From Microbacterium sp. T2.11-28 (GTDB taxonomy: Bacteria > Actinomycetota > Actinomycetes > Actinomycetales > Microbacteriaceae): a DNA stretch of 64,000 bases. A model generated the notes under the pieces. That model saw only the letters and a list, made by a program, of their open reading frames with translations. It did not search any database and was not told the DNA's origin. Position numbers and translations under genes: made by a program. The stretch covers positions 62,001 to 126,000 of the forward strand of contig NZ_CATNHF010000012.1 in NCBI RefSeq assembly GCF_950097975.1. The letters run 5' to 3'. Positions 24,467-32,263 of this stretch are shown here, piece after piece; positions within the stretch are counted from its first letter, which is position 1; every line of letters begins with the position of its first letter.

Positions 24467-24499
24467 GCGGCGGACGGGGGTGCGCCCCCCGTCCGCCGC
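24467..24499 (-). terminator. Strong intercistronic hairpin after the binding-protein gene
   Basis: GCGGCGGACGGGGG (24467-24480) and CCCCCGTCCGCCGC (24486-24499) form a perfect 14-base stem with a 5-base loop, starting 8 bases after the binding-protein stop. No U-tract follows on the minus strand, so it more likely protects or partly terminates the mRNA, a common device for making the binding protein in excess. Confidence 0.65.
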
Positions 24500-24506
24500 G
24501 TGTCGG

Positions 24507-25763
24507 TCAGCGGTTGTCGGCGAGGATCTGGTCGCCGAGGCTCTGAGCCTCCGCCAGGGCGTCTTCGGCGCTGATCTCGCCGGCCAGGAAGCGCTCCAGC
24601 TGCGGGATCAGGGCCTTGCCCTCCACGTCGGAGGCGCCGGGGATGCGGGAGCGGACCTTCGCGAACTCGAGCGTCTCGATGAAGGCGGAGTACTTCGGGT
24701 TGTCGGTGAAGTACGGGTCGTTGGCCGCTTCGATGTTCGCGGGGATCCAGCCGGAGATCTCGCCGAACGACACGCCGTTCTCGGGCTGCGTCGTCCACCA
24801 GGTGATGAAGTCCCAGGCGCCTTCGGCGTTCTTCGCGCCCTGCGGGATGACCAGGCCGAACCCGCCCATGCCTGCACCCTGCCCGCCGTCGGGGCCCGAC
24901 GGCGGCGGAACGATGCCGTACTCCACGCCGGCCGCGTCGAGGCCGCCCAGGGCCCACGGACCGTCGAGCTTGAGGGCGACGTTGCCCTCGGCGAACGCGT
25001 CGACGCCCTCGCCGAAGCCGAGCTCGTACACGCCCGCGTCGAGCAGGCTCTGCCAGAACTGCAGCACCTCCAGCCCCTCCGGGCTGTTGAAGGCGGTGGT
25101 CTGCTCGTCGTCGCTGTACATCTGGCCGCCGGCCTGCGTCAGCCACATGTTGAACAGGCCCGGATCGTTGAGCTGGAAGCCGGCGCGCGCGAGCGAGCCG
25201 CCCTCCGAGACGGTGGTCGCCTCGGCGACCGCGGCCAGCTCGTCCCAGGTCGTGGGCGGCTCGACACCGGCCTCCTCGAGGGCCTCGACGTTGTAGAACA
25301 GCGACCGGTTGTCGACCAGCAGCGGGATGCCGTAGGTGACGTCGTCGATGACGAGCTCGCTCAGCGCCTGGTCGTAGAACTGGCTCATGTCCACGCCGTC
25401 CGCCTCGATGTACTCGTCGATGGGCGCCAGGGCGTTCTTGTCGACGTAGATCGGGGTGTTGTAGCGGTCCCAGAGCACCACGTCGGGCACGTCGCCCGAG
25501 GCCAGACCGGTGAGCAGCTTCTCCTCGACGAGTTCCTGCGGCACGTAGGTCACCTCGTAGGCGTCCTGGGCGGCGTTGTAGGCGTCGGCCTGGGCTTCGA
25601 GCTGAGCGACCTGGTCGCCGGACCAGGAACCCCAGAACGTCACCTTCTCGGGGCCGTCGCCGGAGTCGCCGGAGTCGGTGGTCGTCCCGCTGCAGGCGGC
25701 GAGCGCGATCGCGGCGACGGTGACGACACCGAGGGCGAGGAACCGCCGGGGTGATGTCTTCAT
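24507..25763 (-). CDS. ABC transporter sugar-binding lipoprotein of the mannan locus
   Basis: A 418-residue extracytoplasmic solute-binding protein (family 1). The signal peptide ends in the lipobox LAAC at ~residue 23, followed by a Ser/Thr/Asp linker and then VTFWGSWSGDQVAQLEAQADAYN. Later features: PDVVLWDRYNTPIYVDKNALAPIDEYI, YGIPLLVDNRSLFYNVEALEEAGV and GFGLVIPQGAKNAEGAWDFITWW. It should deliver manno-oligosaccharides to the two permeases encoded just upstream. ATG 25763 has AAGGGAG 8 bases upstream. No ATPase gene is nearby, so a shared MsmK-type ATPase encoded elsewhere is likely. Confidence 0.92.
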   Translation of the reverse strand: MKTSPRRFLALGVVTVAAIALAACSGTTTDSGDSGDGPEKVTFWGSWSGDQVAQLEAQADAYNAAQDAYEVTYVPQELVEEKLLTGLASGDVPDVVLWDRYNTPIYVDKNALAPIDEYIEADGVDMSQFYDQALSELVIDDVTYGIPLLVDNRSLFYNVEALEEAGVEPPTTWDELAAVAEATTVSEGGSLARAGFQLNDPGLFNMWLTQAGGQMYSDDEQTTAFNSPEGLEVLQFWQSLLDAGVYELGFGEGVDAFAEGNVALKLDGPWALGGLDAAGVEYGIVPPPSGPDGGQGAGMGGFGLVIPQGAKNAEGAWDFITWWTTQPENGVSFGEISGWIPANIEAANDPYFTDNPKYSAFIETLEFAKVRSRIPGASDVEGKALIPQLERFLAGEISAEDALAEAQSLGDQILADNR

Positions 25764-25830
25764 TGCATTTCTCCCTTGAATGTTGGTGCGGGCCGTGCGG
25801 ACCGGGTGCGTCCGGACGTGGTGGAGGCCG

Positions 25831-26727
25831 TCATTTGACGGCCGAGCCGGTGAAGTTCTGCACGATGTACTTCTGTGCGAGGACGAAGACCAGCAGCACC
25901 GGCAGGCTGGCGACGATCGTGCCGGCCATCAGCGGGCCGTAGTCGGTCTCGTACTCGTTGATGAAGGCCGACAGTCCGATCTGGACGGTGTACATCTCGG
26001 GGTTGTTCAGGGCGATCAGCGGCCAGAGGAAGCTGTTCCATCCGGCCTGGAAGGTGAGGACGGCGAGCACGGCGGCGCCCGCCGTCGACAGCGGGAAGTA
26101 GACGCTGAGGAAGATGCGGAACTCCCCCGCGCCGTCGATGCGCGCCGCGTCGCCGATCTCGTCGGGGAGCGACTCGAAGAACTGCTTCATGAAGAAGACG
26201 GCGAACGCCCCCGCGGCGAAGGGCACGAGCACGGCCGCGTAGCTGTTGATCATGCCGACCCCGCCCTGGCCGAGCAGGTCGTTGCCGCCGGCGAGCGGGA
26301 AGTAGCGCAGCACCAGGAACGTCGGGATCATCGTCACGATCGCGGGGACCATCATCGAGGCCAGGAACGTGGCGAACACGCTGCTGCGACCCGGGAAGCG
26401 GAGCTTGGCGAGCGCGTAGCCGGCGAGGCTGCCGAAGAACACGTTGGTCAGGGTGCCGCCGACGGCGAGGACGAACGAGTTCACGAGGTAGCGCCCGAAG
26501 GTGCCGTCCGCGAAGAGGGCGACGTAGTTGTCGAAGGTGGGGCTGCGGGGGATGATCTCGAGCGCCCCGGAGAGCACCTCGCTCTCCGGCTTCAGCGACG
26601 TCGACAGCGTCCACACCAGCGGCAGGACCGTCGAGATGCTGACGAGGACGACCGCGACGTACCAGAGCGCCGAGCGGAAGAACCGTCGCCGCGTGGCACG
26701 CTGCTTCGGCGTGAAGGTGGCGCTCAT
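25831..26727 (-). CDS. ABC sugar transporter permease (MalG-like)
   Basis: A 298-residue permease with six predicted helices: FRSALWYVAVVLVSISTVLPLVWTLSTSLK at the start, then the EAA loop ESLPDEIGDAARIDGAGEFRIFLSVYFPLS that contacts the ATPase. Second of a permease pair. Its ATG at 26727 overlaps the stop of the MalF-like gene by ATGA. It precedes the binding-protein gene by 67 bases. Confidence 0.92.
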   Translation of the reverse strand: MSATFTPKQRATRRRFFRSALWYVAVVLVSISTVLPLVWTLSTSLKPESEVLSGALEIIPRSPTFDNYVALFADGTFGRYLVNSFVLAVGGTLTNVFFGSLAGYALAKLRFPGRSSVFATFLASMMVPAIVTMIPTFLVLRYFPLAGGNDLLGQGGVGMINSYAAVLVPFAAGAFAVFFMKQFFESLPDEIGDAARIDGAGEFRIFLSVYFPLSTAGAAVLAVLTFQAGWNSFLWPLIALNNPEMYTVQIGLSAFINEYETDYGPLMAGTIVASLPVLLVFVLAQKYIVQNFTGSAVK

Positions 26728-27704
26728 GAGAGGTCCTTCCGGTTGGTGATGCGGGCGTTGGCCAGCGAGAACACGAGGATGATGAGGAAGAGGATGAACG
26801 ACAGCGCCGAGGCGTAGCCCATCTCGAGGCGTCCGAAGCCGCGGTCGTAGATGTAGTAGACGAGCGTCAGCGTCGAGTTGCCCGGACCGCCCTTGGTGAG
26901 CACGTAGGCCTGGTCGAACACCTGGAACGCGGCGATCAGCAGCAGCGTGACGACGAGGAACATCGTCCGCGAGATGGCGGGCAGGGTGACGTGCCAGAAG
27001 ACCCGCCAGCTGCTGGCGCCGTCCAGGCGTGCCGCTTCGATGAGCTCCGACGGGACGCCCTGGAGGGCGGCGAGGAAGATCAGCATGTTGGCGCCGAAGC
27101 CCGCCCACACGCTCATCATGACGATCGCCGGCATCGCCCACTGCGAGTCGTAGAGCCATGCGGGACCGTCGATCCCGAACCAGCCGAGCACGACGTTGAA
27201 CAGGCCGTACTGCGGGTTCAGCAGCCAGAACCAGATCGATGCCGTCGCCACGGTCGACGAGATGACGGGGATGTAGAAGAGGGTGCGGAAGATGCGGACC
27301 GCGCGGCTGCGGCGGTTCAGCAGCAGGGCGGTGCCGAGTGCGACGATCACTCCGAGCGGCACGAACAGCGCCGTGTAGTAGGCGGTGTTGCGCAGCGCGA
27401 TCCAGAAGATCGGGTCCTGGAAGACACGGGCGTAGTTGTCCACGCCGATCCACTCGAAGTCGCCGACCACCGCGTAGTCCGTGAAGCTGACGACGATCGC
27501 CACGACCAGCGGGATCAGCAGGAAGGCGACGAACAGCAGGACCGGCACGGCGAGGAACACCCAGCCGCTGATCGCCTGCTGCCGGCGGGTGGCGCGCACG
27601 GCGCCGTTCTCGCCGCGGCGGCCTCGCCACCAGCGCGGCGGCTGCTGCGCCTGCGCGGTCTCGGGGTCGCGCACCGTCTCGTTCAGACGCGTGAGAGTGG
27701 TCAT
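26724..27704 (-). CDS. ABC sugar transporter permease (MalF-like)
   Basis: A 326-residue permease with a ~45-residue basic cytosolic N terminus and six helices (GWVFLAVPVLLFVAFLLIPLV first). The EAA loop is GVPSELIEAARLDGASSWRVFWHVTLPAIS. It also has NPQYGLFNVVLGWFG, typical of oligosaccharide importers. Start and stop both overlap neighbours by ATGA (with GH125 upstream and MalG downstream), so GH125, MalF and MalG are translated as one coupled block. Confidence 0.92.
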   Translation of the reverse strand: MTTLTRLNETVRDPETAQAQQPPRWWRGRRGENGAVRATRRQQAISGWVFLAVPVLLFVAFLLIPLVVAIVVSFTDYAVVGDFEWIGVDNYARVFQDPIFWIALRNTAYYTALFVPLGVIVALGTALLLNRRSRAVRIFRTLFYIPVISSTVATASIWFWLLNPQYGLFNVVLGWFGIDGPAWLYDSQWAMPAIVMMSVWAGFGANMLIFLAALQGVPSELIEAARLDGASSWRVFWHVTLPAISRTMFLVVTLLLIAAFQVFDQAYVLTKGGPGNSTLTLVYYIYDRGFGRLEMGYASALSFILFLIILVFSLANARITNRKDLS

Positions 27705-29005
27705 CCCGCCACCGCCTCGACCGGCGTGCGGCGATGCGTCCGCAGCCCGGCGATGTCGAGCACCAGCTCGCAGAACATCGCGTTCGCCCACGAGAACCAG
27801 GGGCGCGTGAAGATCGTCGGGTCGTCCTTGTGGAACGACTCGTGCATCACGCCGGTGCCGGCGTGGGTGCGCAGCAGCGTGTCGAGCACGGCCCGGCGCT
27901 CGGCGTCGTCCCGCGCCGTGAGACCCTGCACCGCCAGGGCGATCGGCCACACCGTGTCGGGCGGGGTGTGGGGGCTGCCGACACCCGAGGCGGCCGATCC
28001 GATGCAGTAGTACGGGTTGTCGGCGCTCAGGATGAACGCCCGGGTGCGGAGGTACAGCGGATCGTCGATCGCGCACCAGCCGTGGAGCGGCAGCGAGAGG
28101 AGGCTCGGGGTGTTCCCGTCGTCGGCGAGCAGCGCGCCGCCCCGTCCGTCGACCTCGTAGGCCCACACCTCGTCGCCGCTCGGGGCGGCGGCGGTGGCGT
28201 GCTCGGCGAGCGCCGCCCCGAGGTCGTCGCGCAGGGCGAGGGCCGACGCGGCGAGCTCGTCGTCGTCGAACACCTCCCGGGCGATCTCGGCGATGTGCCC
28301 CAGCTCGACGTGGGCGAACATGTTCGCCGGGATGTTGTAGGGGAACGAGCAGACGTCGTCGCTCGGCCGGAAGGCCGACCAGGTGAGCCCGGTCACCGCG
28401 ACCGGCGCTCCCCGGCCGTCCCGGGACAGCGTGTCGGTGGGCGCGCCGTCGAACCGCTGGAATCGATAGGGCGACTGCTCCTCGTGGTGCTGCTCGGTGC
28501 GCCACAGCTGCACGATCAGGCGGGCCGCCTCGGGGAAGTCCGCCAGGTGGTCGGTCCGACCGGTGAGGGTCCACAGGTCGTGGGCGAGCTGGATCGGGTA
28601 CGCGAGCGAGTCGACCTCGTACTTCCGCTCCCACACCCACGGCGACATCTCGGTCAGGTCGCCGTGGTGCCCGGCGCCGCTGGCCGAGGCGTTGAACGCG
28701 TTGGCGTACGGGTCGAGGCGGACAAAGGCCAGCTGGCGCCGGGACACGGCGACCGCGGTATCGGCCAGCGCGGGATCGTCGGCGAGGAAGTGCAGGTAGG
28801 GCGTCAGCTGGGTCGCCGAGTCGCGCAGCCACATCGCGGGGATGTCGCCGGTGACCACGAACGCCGAGCCGTCCGGCAGGAGCTCGATCGTCTTCTCGAG
28901 CGTGTCGAGGTAGCAGCGGCGGAAGATCGCCGCCACCTCGTCGCCCAGCTGCTCCGCGATGCGGGCGGTGAGCCGGTCGGCGTGGGAGGGGGAGAAGAGG
29001 TCCAC
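27701..29005 (-). CDS. Glycoside hydrolase family 125, exo-alpha-1,6-mannosidase
   Basis: A 434-residue (alpha/alpha)6-barrel enzyme without signal peptide. GH125 signatures: FVVTGDIPAMWLRDSATQLTPY (catalytic Asp), FNASASGAGHHGD, KYEVDSLAYPIQLAHDLW, CSFPYNIPANMFA, NPYYCIGSAASGVGSPHTPP and GVMHESFHKDDPTIFTRPWFSWANAMF. These inverting, metal-independent enzymes remove alpha-1,6-mannose from the non-reducing end. GTG 29005 is chosen because AGGAG lies 6 bases upstream and the domain begins right after. First gene of the coupled GH125-MalF-MalG block, 41 bases after the secreted GH76 gene. Confidence 0.92.
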   Translation of the reverse strand: MDLFSPSHADRLTARIAEQLGDEVAAIFRRCYLDTLEKTIELLPDGSAFVVTGDIPAMWLRDSATQLTPYLHFLADDPALADTAVAVSRRQLAFVRLDPYANAFNASASGAGHHGDLTEMSPWVWERKYEVDSLAYPIQLAHDLWTLTGRTDHLADFPEAARLIVQLWRTEQHHEEQSPYRFQRFDGAPTDTLSRDGRGAPVAVTGLTWSAFRPSDDVCSFPYNIPANMFAHVELGHIAEIAREVFDDDELAASALALRDDLGAALAEHATAAAPSGDEVWAYEVDGRGGALLADDGNTPSLLSLPLHGWCAIDDPLYLRTRAFILSADNPYYCIGSAASGVGSPHTPPDTVWPIALAVQGLTARDDAERRAVLDTLLRTHAGTGVMHESFHKDDPTIFTRPWFSWANAMFCELVLDIAGLRTHRRTPVEAVAG

Positions 29006-29046
29006 GGGTCTCCTGAGGGTCGGGTGCGGTCGAGGGGAGGGAGCGA

Positions 29047-30972
29047 TCAGTGCTGCACGTACCGCAGGGTGAGGTGATCGAGGTTCAGCCAGTTGCTGCT
29101 GCCGTTCGACGTCTCGAAGATCAGCGAGATCGTGTTGGCGCCGGCTGTCAGCGCGACGTCCTCGACGGTCACCGTCCGCCACTGCCCCCACGATCCCGTC
29201 GACGGGAAGGCGAGGTTCGACACCACGGAGGCGCCGTTCACGAAGAGGTAGCGGGAGGCGTTCCCGGCGCCGGCGGCGTAGCGGAAGGTGAGGTCGTAGC
29301 GCCCTGCCTTCACGACGGTCGCCGACAGGTCGACCCACTGGCCGCTGCCGTTCCATCCGGCGAGGTAGCCGGACCCGGTGTACCCGGCGGTCGAGGACTC
29401 CAGGCCGATGCCGCCGTGGCGGGTGCCGTCCTCCGCCTCGCGCTGCTGCGACACGACCAGTCGGTCGAGGTTCAGGAACTGGCTGCTGCCCGACCCGCTC
29501 GCGTACTCGATCCGGATGGTGTTGTGCCCGGCATCGAGGTCCACGTTGTCGAGGTCGGTCTCGGCCCAGGTCGACCACGAGCCGGTGCCGGGGAACAGAT
29601 GGTTCGCCCCGACCGCCACCCCGTTCACCAGGATGCGGCGGGTCGCGTCACCGGCCGCGGCCGCGTAGCGCAGGCGCAGCTCGTGGGCGCCGGCGGCGGC
29701 GGTGTTGACGTGGAAGGTGACGGCCTGGCCGTCGCTGCTCCAGCCGGCGAGGTAGCCGCGTCCCAGGAACCCGGTGCTGGTGCTCTCGGCGTTCAGGTTC
29801 GTCGTCACGGCGTTCTCGGCGTCGTGGATGCCGGTCCCCGGCTGCGGTCCCGAGTATCCGCTCGCGGGGACGACCTGCAGGGCGCTGACGACGGCGGCGG
29901 CCGTGAGGCTCTGCAGCCGGCCGGCCGGAGTGGGCATCGACCAGTTCGATCCGACGAGGTCGTCGGAGGTGCGCCGGTGGTCCCACGCCTGCGTCACGTT
30001 GGCCTGCAGGAGGGGCAGGTACTGCGTCTGCCCGTGGACGGTGGCCAGCCTGGCGAGGTGGCGGATCAGGATGGTCTTGAACCCGGCGCCGTCGTCGATG
30101 CCCTCGTCGTTGAAGGTGCCGCCGTTGGTGAGGAAGGTCGTGGTCCAGTCGGCCGCCGCGATCGCCTTGTCGAGGTAGGTCGCGTCGTCCGTCGCCTCGT
30201 AGAGCGCCACGGCCGCTCCGATGTAGTTGCCCGAGTTGTACGTGAAGTCCCACTTCACGAGCGTTCCCGAACCGGGTCCCTCGAGGTGGTCGTACACGTG
30301 GCCGTCGACCTGGAGCCGGTCGTCGACCCAGTCGAACAGCTGCTGCGCCTTCGTGAGATAAGCGGGGTCGGAGGTCGCCTGGTACAGCTGCGTCGCCGTG
30401 ATGGCCGCGGGAGCGTTCGTCGCGACGTTCTTCTGGTCGTGGGGATCCTTCCGCCACCAGATGCCGCCGCCGTAGGTCGTGTCCCACTCCGCCCAGATGC
30501 CGTCGAAGAGATCCTCGGACCGGTCGAGGTAACGCGGGTCGCCCGTGAGCTCGTACGCGCGGATGGAGGCCTTCGCCCACCATCCGATGTCGTCGTTGTA
30601 GTTGTTGGCGAACGTCGGGTAGAACGCGACGAACCCGTCGTACACGTCGTCGATGAGGTCGCGCTGCCCGGGGTCGCCGGTGCGCTCGTACGCATCCATC
30701 ACCGTCTCCCACAGCTGCGCCTCCCACCAGAAGTCGGTGTACAGTCCGTCCTCGGGTCCGTAGGCGTGCGCGGGGTCGATGACGTGGTCGCTGTTGGTGA
30801 AGAAGTACTTCTCGCTCGGGTCCCAGAACGCGTCGATGAACGCGTCGAAGGCGACGTCCGCATCGGCCGCGGTCGACGCGGACGCCGGTGCGGCGAGTCC
30901 CGTCAGCGCGAGCCCGGCGGCCAGGACGATCCCCGCAGCCGCACGGCGGCTGGGACGGCGGACAGTGCTCAT
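29047..30972 (-). CDS. Secreted GH76 endo-alpha-1,6-mannanase with two C-terminal carbohydrate-binding modules
   Basis: A 641-residue exported enzyme. A signal peptide (RRAAAGIVLAAGLALTGLAAPASA, positions ~9-32) precedes the GH76 catalytic domain (~35-375). Catalytic Asp pair in FANNYNDDIGWWAKAS; also FWWEAQLWETVMDAYE, NAPAAITATQLYQ and FTYNSGNYIGAAVALYE. Two homologous CBM35/CBM6-like modules follow (~395-515, ~520-641), each starting near an acidic EAE/DAEN and containing GFLGRGYLAGW or YTGSGYLAGW. GGAG 8 bases before ATG 30972 sets the start. It begins the locus: it cuts external mannan into pieces for the importer. Confidence 0.92.
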   Translation of the reverse strand: MSTVRRPSRRAAAGIVLAAGLALTGLAAPASASTAADADVAFDAFIDAFWDPSEKYFFTNSDHVIDPAHAYGPEDGLYTDFWWEAQLWETVMDAYERTGDPGQRDLIDDVYDGFVAFYPTFANNYNDDIGWWAKASIRAYELTGDPRYLDRSEDLFDGIWAEWDTTYGGGIWWRKDPHDQKNVATNAPAAITATQLYQATSDPAYLTKAQQLFDWVDDRLQVDGHVYDHLEGPGSGTLVKWDFTYNSGNYIGAAVALYEATDDATYLDKAIAAADWTTTFLTNGGTFNDEGIDDGAGFKTILIRHLARLATVHGQTQYLPLLQANVTQAWDHRRTSDDLVGSNWSMPTPAGRLQSLTAAAVVSALQVVPASGYSGPQPGTGIHDAENAVTTNLNAESTSTGFLGRGYLAGWSSDGQAVTFHVNTAAAGAHELRLRYAAAAGDATRRILVNGVAVGANHLFPGTGSWSTWAETDLDNVDLDAGHNTIRIEYASGSGSSQFLNLDRLVVSQQREAEDGTRHGGIGLESSTAGYTGSGYLAGWNGSGQWVDLSATVVKAGRYDLTFRYAAGAGNASRYLFVNGASVVSNLAFPSTGSWGQWRTVTVEDVALTAGANTISLIFETSNGSSNWLNLDHLTLRYVQH

Positions 30973-31038
30973 GAATATCTCCGTTGATAGTCGTGATCCG
31001 GGGTGCGACCGCACCGTCGGATATCGACACTCTACTGA

Positions 31039-31050
31039 GTATATTCAATG
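31039..31050. promoter_or_regulatory. AT-rich motif upstream of the mannan locus, operator candidate
   Basis: TATATTCAATG within a 60-base AT-rich patch (31031-31080), about 70 bases upstream of the secreted GH76 ATG. The ten-base core ATATTyAATG is shared with the site in front of the regulator gene at 23312. Confidence 0.45.
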
Positions 31051-31096
31051 CTGTCTACAGAATATTAGACATACTTATTTATCCCAGACACGGAGA

Positions 31097-31771
31097 TCAG
31101 TTGCCCTCACCTTCGCCGTCGCCGTCGCCGTCGCCGTCGAGCAGCATGCCGACCGACGTGGCGCAGGCGTCGCCGCGCCACGCCTCGAGGCCTTCCCGCA
31201 CGGCCATCCCCGCGATGAACAGGCCGGCGAGGGCATCCACCCACCACCATCCGAACAGGCTGTTGAGCACCAGTCCGACGAGCACCGCCGCCGACAGATA
31301 GGTGCAGATCAGCGTCTGCATCGAGTCCGCGACCGCCGTGGCCGAGCCGAGCTCACGTCCCGCCCGGCGCTCCGCGAACGACAGGAACGGCATGACGGCC
31401 ACGCTCAGCGCGGTGAGCGCGATCCCGACGGGGGAATGCCCGACCTCGACGCGGACGACGAGGGCGATCAGGGAACTCGCGGTCACGTAGCCGGCGAGCG
31501 CGAAGAAGGCCACCGCAATCACCCGCAGCGTCGGCTTCTCCCAGCGCTCCGGGTCGCGCCGCGTGAACTGCCAGGCCACGGCCGCCGCCGACAGCACCTC
31601 GATGGTGGAGTCCAGGCCGAAACCGATGAGCGCCGCCGACGACGCGATGGTGCCCGCCGTGAGCGCCACGACCGCCTCGACGACGTTGTAGGCGATCGTG
31701 GCGGCGACGATCCATCGGATGCGTCGCTGCAACACGTGCCCACGACTGCCAGTGGCGGGTGCGGTGCTCAT
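31097..31771 (-). CDS. Cation diffusion facilitator (CDF)-like metal transporter
   Basis: A 224-residue membrane protein with six predicted helices. The first metal site region is IAYNVVEAVVALTAGTIASSAALIGFGLDSTIE and the second is ATAVADSMQTLICTYLSAAVL...WWVDALAGLFIA, typical of the short CDF-like family paired with ArsR sensors. It lacks a cytoplasmic C-terminal domain and instead ends in an acidic (DG)n(EG)n tail that could weakly bind divalent metal. ATG 31771 overlaps the ArsR stop (ATGA), so it is the regulated gene of that operon. Confidence 0.85.
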   Translation of the reverse strand: MSTAPATGSRGHVLQRRIRWIVAATIAYNVVEAVVALTAGTIASSAALIGFGLDSTIEVLSAAAVAWQFTRRDPERWEKPTLRVIAVAFFALAGYVTASSLIALVVRVEVGHSPVGIALTALSVAVMPFLSFAERRAGRELGSATAVADSMQTLICTYLSAAVLVGLVLNSLFGWWWVDALAGLFIAGMAVREGLEAWRGDACATSVGMLLDGDGDGDGEGEGN

Positions 31772-32100
31772 GCGCAGCGGCACCCGGAGTCGGCGCAGCA
31801 GTCCGGCTCGACGACGAGGGCGACGCGGAGGAGCTCCGCCAGCGCGGGCGCGAGGTTCTCATCGGCGAGGCGGTACGCGGTGCGGCGGCCCTCCGGCGTG
31901 GCGTCGACCAGACCGCAGCCGCGCAGGCACGCCAGCTGGTTCGACATCACCTGGCGTGAGACGCCGAGGGCCTCGGCCAGGTCGGAGGGATACGCGGGCC
32001 CGTCGCGCAGGGCGAGCAGGGTGCGGGCGCGCGTGGCGTCGGACAGCGCGTGACCGAGCCGGGTGAGTGCGGCGGTGTGGGTGAGGGTCGCCGCGGTCAT
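31768..32100 (-). CDS. ArsR/SmtB family metal-sensing repressor
   Basis: A 110-residue winged helix repressor: HALSDATRARTLLALRDG, AEALGVSRQVMSNQLACLRGCGLVD (recognition helix) and the wing EGRRTAYRLA. Cys residues sit in LACLRGCG and in the tail VEPDCCADSGCRCA, an arrangement like the Cd/Pb sensor CmtR, where helix-4 Cys and a C-terminal Cys bind metal. It controls the overlapping CDF gene. An inverted repeat ending 9 bases before ATG 32100 is its likely operator. Confidence 0.9.
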   Translation of the reverse strand: MTAATLTHTAALTRLGHALSDATRARTLLALRDGPAYPSDLAEALGVSRQVMSNQLACLRGCGLVDATPEGRRTAYRLADENLAPALAELLRVALVVEPDCCADSGCRCA

Positions 32101-32108
32101 ACGCCGAG

Positions 32109-32128
32109 AGTACACGGACCGCTGTACT
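32109..32128. promoter_or_regulatory. ArsR operator candidate
   Basis: AGTACA-N8-TGTACT, perfect 6-base arms over 20 bases, 9 bases upstream of the ArsR ATG. Spacing and position fit a dimeric ArsR/SmtB site overlapping the promoter. It also lies upstream of the divergent DUF222-HNH leader, so that transcript might be affected as well. Confidence 0.6.
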
Positions 32129-32151
32129 GTCCGCCGAGGAGATGGCCGCAA

Positions 32152-32263
32152 GGGCGATGTCGGAGGGGGTGACTAACCTGAAAGACATCGCCCGCGCCAT
32201 TCATGCGGGCGATGTGGGTAGAGCAGGACGAAGCCTCCTGACGCATTCGACGTCAGGAGAGCC
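32152..32263 (+). promoter_or_regulatory. Structured leader RNA of the DUF222-HNH gene
   Basis: Three mutually related segments precede the gene: GGGCGATGTC (32152-32161), GACATCGCCCGC (32184-32195) and GCGGGCGATGT (32205-32215). The middle one is a perfect complement of the first (10 bases) and of the third (11 bases), so two exclusive hairpins are possible. A third hairpin, CTCCTGACG (32235-32243) with CGTCAGGAG (32251-32259), hides the AGGAG ribosome site 4 bases before ATG 32264. The layout resembles a translation-controlling leader. No known riboswitch class was recognised. Confidence 0.65.

Noticed and set aside
31100..31135. Functional repeat element from the GCCGTC run
   Set aside because: It is simply the coding sequence of the DG/EG tail of the CDF transporter.
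32152..32263. HEARO/omega RNA or a named riboswitch before the HNH gene
   Set aside because: No recognisable match in length or conserved bases, and DUF222-HNH is not IscB or IsrB; kept as an unassigned structured leader.
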